Below, piece after piece: positions 21,629-33,600 of a stretch of 64,000 bases of DNA (positions within the stretch are counted from its first letter, which is position 1; every line of letters begins with the position of its first letter). The translations under genes and the position numbers were made by a program. The notes beneath the pieces are model-generated. The model was given only the letters and a program-made list of their open reading frames with translations, ran no database searches and had not been told where the DNA came from. Location of the stretch: contig CM056592.1 of assembly GCA_029721435.1 (NCBI GenBank), positions 33,987,611 through 34,051,610 on the forward strand, read 5' to 3'. This DNA is from Gymnothorax reevesii. Lineage: Eukaryota; Chordata; Actinopteri; Anguilliformes; Muraenidae.

Positions 21629-24600
21629 ATGTGTGTGTGTGTTTGTGTCTGAGTATGCCCACATGTGGAAGTGTGTGCATGTGTGTCTGTGTGTGTGTGC
21701 ACGTGTCAGTGTGTGCAAGCGTGTGTGTGTGCGTGTGTGTGTGTGCGCGCGTGTGTGTGTGTATGTTTGTGTCTGAGTATGCCCCCATGTGCGAGTGTGT
21801 GCATATGTGTGTGTGTGTGTGCATGTGTGCATGTGTGTGTCTGTGTGAATGTGTGCGTGAGTATGTGTGTCTGTGTGCGTGTGTGCATGTGTACGCGTGT
21901 GTCTGCGTGCGCATGTGAGTGCATGTGGGATCATTATAGGATGTCAAATTCTGTAACTGGGAGAACAGAAGTCTCTCACTGAGTTCTGCATGAGGTGGTG
22001 CAGTTTTACAGTACAGTACACAGTACATGTTTTATTTTAGCCTGGCGTCATCCCCGGGCTGCTCTTGTACAGGATTCATTAAAAGCTCCGGTCTGTTCTG
22101 TCACACATGTACTGAGAAACTCCTGAGGAATTTGGCTGGAGTCTCTGTGTTCCTGTCTCTTAAAGAATGGGCTTTTACAAGTGGTGTCAGTTCAAATGCT
22201 ACATGGACACTGATCAAAATGGAGAAACTCCCGCACACTGTCTTCTCTGGAAAAAAACTTTATTGTGAACAACGTTTCGGTCGTGTGACCTTCATCAGGT
22301 TGATTTGCATGGGTACTACAGTGACCCCATTTTAAATGAAAGGGAGGCACATATTAGCCAATCAGCATTCAGTGAATCCACCCTCATTATCTGTCTCTTC
22401 CTTAATAAGGGTGGATTCACTGAATGCTGATTGGCTAATATGTGCCTCCCTGTCTTTTAAAATGGGGTCACTGTAGTACCCATGCAAATCAACCTGATGA
22501 AGGTCACACGACCGAAACGTTGTTCACAATAACGTTTTTTTTTGCAGAGAAGACAGTGTGCGGGAGTTTTTCCATTTTGATTTTGCCGACCTTTGGTCCT
22601 CTCCTACGCACCTGTCAACCTACTAGGTGTGCAAAAGCCTTCCTACCGTTAAATGGACACTGATCGAAACATTTATGCTTAACTTCCAGATTATCATTTA
22701 GCCGATGATGAGACATTGAACTTGTTGAAGAAAAAGAAAATCTCAGCGAAAGACACAGCTGCACCCCCATTTATGTAATAGGTTTTTCTGTCAGTCGCTG
22801 CATCCCAGAGGTTCTATCAATGATTCAGTTCATTTCTTATTTAAAAAAGCCAGGGTTTTGAATCTACCATTTTCTTTGCCAGAACACATCACACATACCT
22901 TTTCTCAAAAACAAATGCTACGGCTTAATGTTGGAAAAGGTGTGAGGTTTTTAAGCAAGAGAAGCCAAGTCTCTCAGAGCTGCATCACCGCAGCTTGTGT
23001 TTAGCCTTCTGGTTCTCGAAAACTGCAGAATCGTTCTTGGCTACTTCTGAAGAAAACTGCCACTCATAAAGTTTTGCTCTTTTTCTGTCATAATTTGTCA
23101 TAGTCTGTGATGCCACGACAACTTGATAACTAGAACCTTATATTTGGGGTACTATGACTGATAGTGGCTGATCTTCGTCCTACGATAGGTGCCCAGGATG
23201 TGAAATTCTAGAGCAGATCCATAGCGTTACATTGAAACTTTCAGTTGAAGAGCAATTTTCAAAACTCACTGTTCGGAGAGATGTACCAAACATATTGGGA
23301 ACACTTCTTCCTTGCTCGCTAGCTTTGTGAAACTTCTGCGAATGTGTTGCGGAGAACTTTGAAGCAAGGATTGATGAGACTGAGTTTGGGCCTGACTGTG
23401 ACACTGAATTCATGTTGCAGAAGTCGTTCCATGCTAACGACAGGCTACAGCGGGAGAGTAGGGACAGATGGCACATGGCACAGCTCCCGGGTGAAGGACG
23501 CGAGAGGAGCGACAGCCAGACTGCTCATTTGGAAGGTGTCGAACATCCTGCCTCGTCTGCGAAATAACAAGACCAGCATGTTAGCACCGGCGGAATTCCG
23601 TGTCACCAAAATGGATACGGGCGACTTTCTCCGAATTCTCATTCCACTTTCGCTCAAATTGCGAGATGAACTTGGCAGTCTGTATCCACCACGCAAATGT
23701 AGCTTGCGGTGTCATTTCCACCGAGAAATGCACTGCTAAGATGTTCAAGAAGATCTGTTATGGTTTTTTTGTCACTCAAAACAATATTTCCTAAAGACTT
23801 ATCTTTTCGCCATATCCAACGAGACTAAGACTGCAACTGTGTCAGTTATAGCCAAGGAAACATCTCAGCTTTTAAGTTCCAGTCTTTTTCGGTCATACCC
23901 TTTGCTGTCTTCTGAAGAGCATTTGAAAGGACCCTTGGTTGCCGTAACCAATATGATGTGGTGTTTTGGCTGCCACTGCGCTTGAGGCCTGCAACCCTTC
24001 ATGGAGGCCCTGATCAGAGGTGGAGACTTCGCAGAAGGAGCCGGAGTCCTCGGCTGAATCCCTGCCTTCAAGCTCAAGGGAATTCTGGACTCGTTGCCCG
24101 TCACCTGCCTGCTTCAGCCGCACTCGGATCGCATTCCTCTGTCGCCATGACGGCACAGCTGTTCCGGGGAGCTGACAGTGTCTGCAGACACACATCAGAA
24201 ATTAGAAGCAAAAATTGACCATAAATATGTACGAATGAAAACAATTTGTGAAAACACAATTTCTGGGCTTTCCCTGTCATTGACGATCAAATGACGATCG
24301 GCAGCGTCCAGTGAAACCTTGTTTTCTGCTCTGTTAAATCTGCATTCTGCTTTCACTCCGCTCCAGTGAAGCCCAGATGTTTCTCTCACTCCCGTCTTGC
24401 TGGCTGACTAATTCTGCTCTATGTTTAGTCAGGCAGTTCAATCGAACAGCTGGAGTGTTCGACCCCTGCAGAATGTAGCAGTGCGCATTATTATTATTAT
24501 TATTTTTATTTTAGAGCTCCAATCCCTGTCGAAGATACACCGTGTGTATTTTTTACTTCGTCTTTTTCTCCAAGCTAGATAGTTCCCCTCAGGTCACTTA

Positions 24601-27600
24601 CCGAAGCTTCTTTAGAAAAGTTTGCATTTCTCTCACCTGCCTGAATCTTCTGTTTACAGGTCTGCCGTCTGTCAATGAAGGCGCGGGCAGCTCGTCCACG
24701 TCCAAGAGAATCTCCATCGGCCGCTTCAGGGTCGAAAATTTGAAGCAGGTCCGCTTTTGAATCGATAAAAACCAAAAATGTTCATGTTAGCATGCATTCC
24801 CCGAGCACTGAACAGACCCCAGGCCTTCTTCATCTAAAACCAGAGGAGAGAGATGGGTGCTTTAGTCTGGAATGTGGTACAGGAGATGAGGGATGTTAAC
24901 ATCACGATTGATCAATGTGATTTCTTTTTACATGTTGCAGAATTATCTCCCAACCCCACCTCACTCCCTACCCTCTACCACCAATAAATAAATAAATGAA
25001 TATGTAGCCGAGCTGTGATTTATTGTGCTGAACAATGAGTGAAGGCTAATTGGGGAAAAAACACTGTTAGAGCTGAGAGGTAATTTTGCATTTGGTGATG
25101 AAAAGGTGTGCAACTAGTGCTGACTGCGTCCACAGGCTCTCGAGTCCCTGGGAATTACGCCCACAGAAGAGTCACAGCTGTTGAGAGAGAGGCTACAGAC
25201 CGATTCGGCTGGTACAGCGGCCCGCAGAGGTGAACAGAGAGCCCTCAGTTTATTGCAAAGCTCCTCTAAACTCCATTCTAGCAACCACCTGAAACGAACG
25301 TCTGCATTTTTTTTCAGCTTCCGCCATTAACATTTCACCGCGGATGCTGAACAGATTATGTCTCTATCAAAAAGAAGGCATGCTGTATTTTTGGAAGCTG
25401 CACAGTGTGCAAACAGCGACTCTATCTTTTTTTTTTTTTTTAGCATACTCAAGTCACAGTGAGAAACTCACAGGGATTAACAATGCATAAATTTTCCATT
25501 AGATGGAGTTTACCTAATTAGCATTACTGTCCATATTCTCAATTCCTTCCCGACTGGGTACCACTCTGATGAAGGAACAATCATTTTTCTTCTCTGATAA
25601 TGCTGTTTTCTGTCATGTGTCCCGCACAGCTATTGGAGCTGTGTCATAATAACTCCTCTTGCTCACAACTTGAACAAAGTAAATCCATTCAATAGCAAAT
25701 CAAAAATCGAGATCCACTGTCTTGTAATGCAAGTTCTGAGCATGCACGGTAATCGTGACAGTATAAAATTCACTCTTGCGAATATATGTGATCCTAGTCT
25801 GGTGAAAGTTGGCTGAAATTGATTCTGTAAAAGTTACATTTGTCCCTAAATCTGCTTTCACATCGGACGCGAAATGAATTTTTCGCGCAACAGATTACAT
25901 TCAAAGTCAATGCAAAGACCCATTTCGCCTGTATTCGCATCTTTGCATTGACTTTGAATGTAATCTGTGGCGCGAAAAATTCGTTTCGCGTCCGGTGCGA
26001 AAGCGGCTTAGGAGTTAACCAGTGAACATTTTATTGCGTAGCTATCTTATAGCTGATGGTGCATTTTCTTGTTAATTTTTTTCAGATTTTGAGGCAGTTA
26101 TCAGAGAACTCTTCAAACTACAGATCAGCAATTCTGTACATCGAGGGTTAAGTGAATTTTCATCTGACGATCTTGCAAGCCAGGAAACATCAAAATATGA
26201 CCTGGTAGGTACCTCTAAACAATATCATACATAAATGGCACAAATTTTAGATGATAAACCAGTCAATGTAATAACCATATCAAATATAAAACTAGAAGAG
26301 CACTCAGAGAGCGCAGAACCTCCGCCGTTAGGGGGCAGCAAAGCCAAAAGCACGGCAATTGGAAATCTGGCCCATTGGAAAGACTTGAAATCTTGAACTT
26401 TGGAGTATATCTCAGCAGTACTTTGGCCTAGATATGCCAAAATTTAATCACCTCTTCCTTGACTTAATACCCACCTACCCTGAAAATTTCATCAAAATCC
26501 GGCCATTAGTTTTTGAGTTATCTTGTACACAAACAAACAAACCAACAAACAAAGGGCACCGAAAACATAAACCTCCTCGGCGGAGGTTAATAAGTTCAAA
26601 AACCATAGCTTAGCAGAAATGGAATATTTTGTTCTGGAATCTTCCTTTCTCTTCATTGATTCCCTCACAGTCTGGCGGATAATACTATGATTGGAAAGAC
26701 TTTAGTTTGGTAGTAATGTTGGCGGATATTGTTTGTTTACGGTGCAGTTTTGAGGATATATGGAACGTTCACTGCCCTGTGCATGCCTGCCCCAGTTGTC
26801 AGATTTTGAAGACCTTGAAGAAATGGAGAAGCTGAGGAAAGATCATAGCGAGGCTTTAACAGAGATAAAGACACTGCAGGTAATTTTCAGAGAACTGAAA
26901 AGTGCATTTGATTCTACAGGTCAGTATCACATACTTTGTAGATATTACATGTACATTTTTGGTACTTTTTCTGGTTATTTTTTTATATTCATCTAAAATA
27001 TGTACTGTTAAAGTTACAGCTGATCAATACTGCTCAAAATTTAGTGTACAGCACTATTCAGAAGTTCAGAATAACTGAGAAATGTTGATGTTTCCGAAAG
27101 AAAGATATACTGTTTAAACCTTGGTGACATTGATCCAGAAATAAAGCCCAGACATTCATAATGTTATTAATTGCACAACTTAAATGATATTTCTGTCCTG
27201 GTAAAACCCATTTTGCCCTTTTTTTTATACATTTTGTATCTCAAACTTTTTCTTTTTTTAGTTTCCCATGAGTTTTTATGATTTTACATGTTTGAATAGG
27301 CATTACGCAATAATTTTTCTGCTTGCGTTGGATTGACTAGGATCAGCTGGCGTTCTCAGAGGGCCTCCACCGTCAAACGCAGGACGAGCTGATGAAGGTT
27401 ACGCAGGTAAATGGGAATAATGTTGAATGCTCACTTGCTGCAACTTTTCCGCTGGTGCATTTAGGCATCTTGTTGACACAGTCACTAGGGGGCACTCTTG
27501 TTCATACACCAACAGCTGTGTGCTTTCTGTGCGGTGTTCCTGAGGCTCGGAAACTTTACTCCCTAATCACACCAGTCCAGCCCTAATAGAGGTACACTTT

Positions 27601-30600
27601 GTTCTCGTCTACATACAGTACATATACGTTATCATGTCTCTCGACATAAACACCCAGGTCCACATAGTTTCCGAATTTATAACATGCCGGTCTCCAGCCA
27701 TGTCAGGAGCAAATTTGAAAGTGCGCTGAGACATCCTCGAGATTCTATGTAACTGCGCATCTAAGATATTTGATATTCTAGCTGCTAGAATATGGAAGCT
27801 ATTCTCGTTGAGCCGTTTTTGTATCTCTGTTCTGTAAGTTGAATTTTTGATGTTTCGCTTTAGCCAGTTTTGTCAGTTTAATGAAACTGAGCGATAAAGA
27901 ACATCGCCTTTGTGCTTGAGCACACAACATGAATGCAAGATGAGATACAAAACCCCGAGGGGCTGTACGGGGCCATAGAAAGTTCTACTCCAGAGCAGAC
28001 TGCATGGGTTCTGGTGAACTCTTCACAGCTCTCTCAGCAGTGCTCCAATCAGCTCGCAGGCCTGAGCCACAGCGCGACAGAGCCGGGCCACACTGCGAGC
28101 CCCAGGGATAGTGATGGGCCTCCGTGATTGAAGCACATCTCACGCTGCGGAGAGCTCACACACTGAGCCGAGAGCCCCGACGCTCCATCGTCAGGCTGAC
28201 CATAGTCACTAATGAGGAGATGAAGGGCTTGAAGTCGGCTTCCTTAAATATCCCCGGGCCTCGCACTGCTTCACTGTGGCCCCAACTCTGACAGAAGCCT
28301 CTTGTGTAGTTTTGTCATGGCGCGCATAAAGTATTCGGGTGTCTTTTGCCGTGAATGCTCTTTTCATGAGAGTGACGGATAAATGGGTATTCTTTTTGTC
28401 ACGCTGTCTGTCATGTTTGATCGTTGGGGCCCAGGAGAGGGTTTCAGGAAGAGAGCTGAAAAGATCCTCTTCCGACGGCGCGTCGGGAGAAATGGCTCTG
28501 ATGTTTTAGCAAGTCGATGCATAACAGCAACTCTTTTGGAGAGACTTTTGGTTTGTAAAGTGGGCTATTAAATGGAATTATTAAATGGAATTCATTTAAT
28601 GAGTAACATAAATGTATTTAAAGATTGCAGCAGCAAATGCAAAATTATAAAACTATAAATGCAATGACGAATACCCCTGTTTAATACATTTGGGTTGTTT
28701 GCATTAATATTGGTTGGTTTCAATGCAAAAATAATTCCACTTAACCCTTAGAGCACTGAATACATGTATTGTTGCTCAATGATGTAAGATATCAGAGCCA
28801 AAGCTGTTGAAAACCTATCATGTGGCAACTTGTTTAAAACAGCTCCCCCTGCCCAGGGGAGCTTTTCAACAGCACAAGATAAATATAAAAAAAATTATAA
28901 CTTTAATTATTTCAGTGCTCTAAGGTTTAATATTCCACCTATCAGTAGACTTGATTTACTGTAGCAGTGTGATCTATTGTGCCTTATCCTGAACATTTCA
29001 TATTGAATTTATGGAAGTCTGACTCTGTACAAGTATGATGAAGCAGGGCGAGCGGCATTTAAATATAATGTGCATAAATCATAAAAAAATACTGCAAGTT
29101 TTAAAACTTCCTTCAAAACTGCAAAAAAATGTGGCTTTCATTCCCTTTGAATGAAGTCATGAAAATGTCACTGAAGAAGGTATAATATGCGAGGACAGCT
29201 CTCGACATTTTGAATGAGGACAGGCAATTTCCTTTTTGAACCGGAGGACAAAATTCCTGTGTTAATTAGATTTTATTTATTTATTTATTTTTTAAATTCT
29301 TGAGCTCAGCGAGATGACTTACTTGATGCGCTGTCCACAAAAATATCTTGGGAAAGAACCAGAAACAGGTTTTTTTCACATTCTACTTCCAGAAATGAGT
29401 ATGACACAGGCTATTAATTGACAGGGCATCTCACAAAAAAATGACGATTGCTGAAATTAGACAGTCAATCTGTTGAAACACCATGGGAACTGCCAACAAT
29501 TCAGCAGATTATTTTAGTCACTTTCAGCGGGGTGTTTTGAGTTGGAATGGATTCATCTTCAAGAAAGAGTGTTTCCGAGTCGTAGCCATAGTGAGGTTGT
29601 GGCTTTGTTGGGCTGACAGTGGAAGCTGTAAAATTTTGAAAGCTTTTGTCCAAGTCTATTCACTTTCAACAGTTTTGTTTGAGTAATGGGCCCGTTTCAC
29701 GAGAGCATGTTCCTCTCCATACACTTGCTGATTGGGCGACTGCACTTGCTGTATACATCAAGAAAATGGGACTGTCCTAATCACTCAGGCCTTACAGTGA
29801 GGGGATCTGGTAGCTCTGCTATACTGAAGGGTCATTTTCCTGGAGTAATTTGGGTCCCCATGTCCCCATCCTGTGCCCTACTTAACATTTCTATCCCGAT
29901 GGGAGTGGTCTCTTCCAGGATGAAAACATTCCATCTGCACTTCATGAGGGCTCCTTAATGGTTTATTAGCTATTATGTGTTACCGATGCAGATCACACCA
30001 TGCCAGAGTCGCCAGATTGGAAACCACTTGAAGATCTTGGAGAGATTTTTTTCCTGAAGTATTGGAAGCCACTCTTGACCACCATCATCAAAACACCAAA
30101 TTAGAGAAAGAGTTTTGGAAGAATATTGTTACATCCCTCCAGTAAACTTCTAAAGACTCACAGAATCTTCTGTAAGGTTTATGAAACTGTGCTGGCAGCT
30201 TGGGATGGCAGAAAACCTCACTGAGGAACTTTATTTTGGTTTATCACTTGTCTGTATATCCGTACTTCAGTGGTGGGAATGTGAATAGCATAGACCTACT
30301 GTACGACAAAAAAAGGTTTAGCACATTTGTCTGTGGAAAAGATGCTTGTTTTCTTCTTTGGCCAGGGAAAACTGTATTTTTTTATTTTTTTAAATCAAAT
30401 CGCCAATCTCTGCATGGACGCGGAAGCGGCACATTCGAAGATGGTGCCGTCTGTCAATCAGTCCTGCTGCTAAAGCAGCGTGGTGTTATTAGTTGCGCCA
30501 AGCCCTTCAAACTCCGATGCTGACTGATTTCTGGCCTGTTACTGTGCAGTGTGAGAGAGGTCTGTACTCCGAGTTCACGGCCGTCCTCATCTCAACCCGA

Positions 30601-33600
30601 ACGCAAGGTGTCACAGCTGTTCTCCCAGAGCCAACATGCTGGGCTCCATTTGCAACCCAAAGCTTTAAAAAGAGCTGCCCAGGGGAGCGGAGAATGAGCA
30701 CCAGTGCAGAAGAGAGGATATTTTAATCCTCAAACAGCATTTCTCCATCGACTTACTTCCTGTCACCTTCCTCTTAGCTCATCACTTCCTCTTCTCTCAC
30801 TGGGCTTCGACGTGTCAGGACAGAGACGAGATATGTGAGCAGCTTTATAAAACTGTAAAACAATTAAACAGTTCCTGCATGAATAATAATAAAAATAATA
30901 ATAATAATAAGTTTTCTTTATATTGTGCCGTTCTCTGGTCCAAGGTCGCTTCACAATAGAAGCGAAGCAGCAAGTAAGTTATGAAGAACAAGGAATTAAG
31001 AGCATATGATTCAAGAAATCGCGTAAGAAAACACAAAATAGGTTTGTTAGACAGGTGCCAATGCTTTCACACATTATGTAAATTGCATTTCCTGTTAAGT
31101 CCGATGCTCCAGCATCTCTTCCATCCTTGAGGCACCCAGACGAGCACTGTTGCCGGGAGATCGCCTGCATCTCGGATCTTTGATATGGACCAGTGCCCAC
31201 TCCCCTGTATACAACGTGAGTTTGTCATCTGGCATTGGACATTAGAGAAGAATATATAGTATTGATTTCATAAAATTTAAATGGAGTCTAGCGTATCGCA
31301 CTTCTAAAGCGTAAGGAACAGGGGTCTCAGAGCGGAGCTGTAATTCGGAAGGTTATGCTGAGCTCAACAGCGAGCGCTTCCTCGATGTTTCTCTCCTCTC
31401 TCGTCGGAATGCATAATTGAAAAGCTGGTGAGCCCGACATGTCTGTCGCAGAGAATGTTTTGTAATGAACTATATCGGCCCTGGCCAGAACCGCTGTAAA
31501 AAACCCGCACATGATCCTTTAAAAAGGAGTGATTATCCGGATATATTGGCATTTCCGGTGGTGTTCATTTGTGGCAAAGCACGTGCTAGTGTAACGGAAA
31601 AGTCAACACATTTTGGTCAACGCATTCGCATCCTGACTCGTCAGATAGTGATGCTTCCTGACCAAGTGTCAATATCAACAAAAAAGAAGGTTTTCGGCGT
31701 CTTTTATTTGACGTTGAGGTTTGGAGGATTGGGTTGAAGGGTTAGGGGGTAGGGTTCGTTTTAAACAGGTGTCAAATAAGCATTCCAAAGGCCTCCTTTT
31801 TTGTCATATATATCGACACTTAGACAGGTAGCATCAGTACATGATGAGACTGCACTGTTATAAACTGACTGAATTCAAAAGTTCAATTAACACATTGTTT
31901 CTTGGTTCGTTTAACTGTAGGTAGAGTCCTGCTCGCATTTAACAGCACCGAACTCATAAACTAATTGTAAAATTACTGTTAAAGTAACTGGCCAAAAAGG
32001 TGCACGTTCATAACAGTGCGGGCTCTTTCGTACTTACTTATATGGCGCTATGATGAAACACCCAAAAAGGAAAGACATTGCACTGAATAGCACAGGTTAT
32101 GTTGAATCATACTGTAGGTGTTTAATTATAGGCTTTCGTTACGAACATAACCTCATCTATGAAAGCTGGATAAGTGACTGAAATACTGTATAAAATATGT
32201 TTCACGGCTGGCTGTTTTTATTTTTTACTTTTCTTCCTCTGCTCCCACGGCCATTTACAGCGTGTCATGTGATTACACAAAGGGAACAGTTTTGTGTGGG
32301 TTCTGCCTACACAAGAAGGAGCTTAATGTAATAATCTAAAAATATATATGCCGGAGTGACCTACATTTTTGCGCGGCATCGAGAGTGCACTATACAGCAG
32401 GGGTCCCCAATCTTTCCCAGAAAGGGCCGGTGTGGGTGCAGGCTTTCATTGCAACCAACCAGCTACGCACCTGATGCTACTAATCAAGGTTATTAGCAAA
32501 GAGTCCAGGGGTTAATTAGTAGTATCAGGTGTGTAATTGTTTGGTTGCAATGAAAGCCTGCACCCACACCGGCCCTTTCTGGGAAAGATTGGGGACCCCT
32601 GCTATACAGGGTTGCATGGAGCAGAAAGCATCATGTTTGCAAAGGATTAGGGGATCTGGTTTTATCTGAACATTTTGGAATCAGGAGCAGTGATTGAGCG
32701 CACTGCTCATTGTAAGCCTCCTTGTATTCCTCTTTCTGAGGTAGATATTATTGCACCAAAACATACCGAGGCCCATGCATTTTATATAACTGTACAATAT
32801 ATGGATTGTGCTTTTTCATTTTCATCTTCTTTTGTGCGAAATGTACTAAGGCTTCATTATATCATAATTTCCCTTTGATGCCTTTTGTAGTACTTGATTT
32901 GACGAACTGAAAGGATAGCTAATTAAGCTACTGCTTTTAGTCGCATTACAATGCGCTACTCTCCTGTAGGTGAATGCTGGGAAATGAAGGGTTTTCATTA
33001 AGGCTAATAATGATGTTTCTCTTTTTGCGCTCATATTCTTATTTCCACACATTCAAGTAAACTTCTCTCTTTTCTGAAGTTGGCTGGGTCTGAGGAAACG
33101 AGCCCTTTGTGACTCACATGCGGGATGAAGTTGTGGAAGCTAGCTGAATAGCCGCCTTTCTAATTGTCGTCACTCTATGTAAGGGGCATGAAAAGGCTAT
33201 TAGCCGTTTCCGTGGAAACGGTCCGAGAAGGTTACATCCCTGTCAAGTAATCACAGAGGTATATCAGCTCACCGTGCGCCGATTAGCCTGTCCTGCTGTT
33301 TGCGAGCTACTGGCCCGAGATCAGGTTCATCCAGTGTCACGTTGCACAAAGGAATACAAACCAGATAAGACTTTAAAAGCTGTGGAGCTGATATTACTGC
33401 GCCATCGGTATTATTCCAGGTCGCCATGCTGTAAAGCATCTATAACGTGCCTGTCATGGTTTATTTCAATGTGAATGAAGTGATTGTGCGTCAAACATTA
33501 ACTCAGCTGCATCGAGTTAGCCGAAGCTTTCTGGAATGGCTGATTTTTAAAATGATTTATTTCCAGGCGAGCGCTAGTATGGAGACGATATTGGCACTGA

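Noticed and set aside
21156..22028. Open frames of up to 290 codons on both strands (His/Thr or Cys/Val rich)
   Set aside because: They are translations of the TG/AC microsatellite and have no other sequence content.
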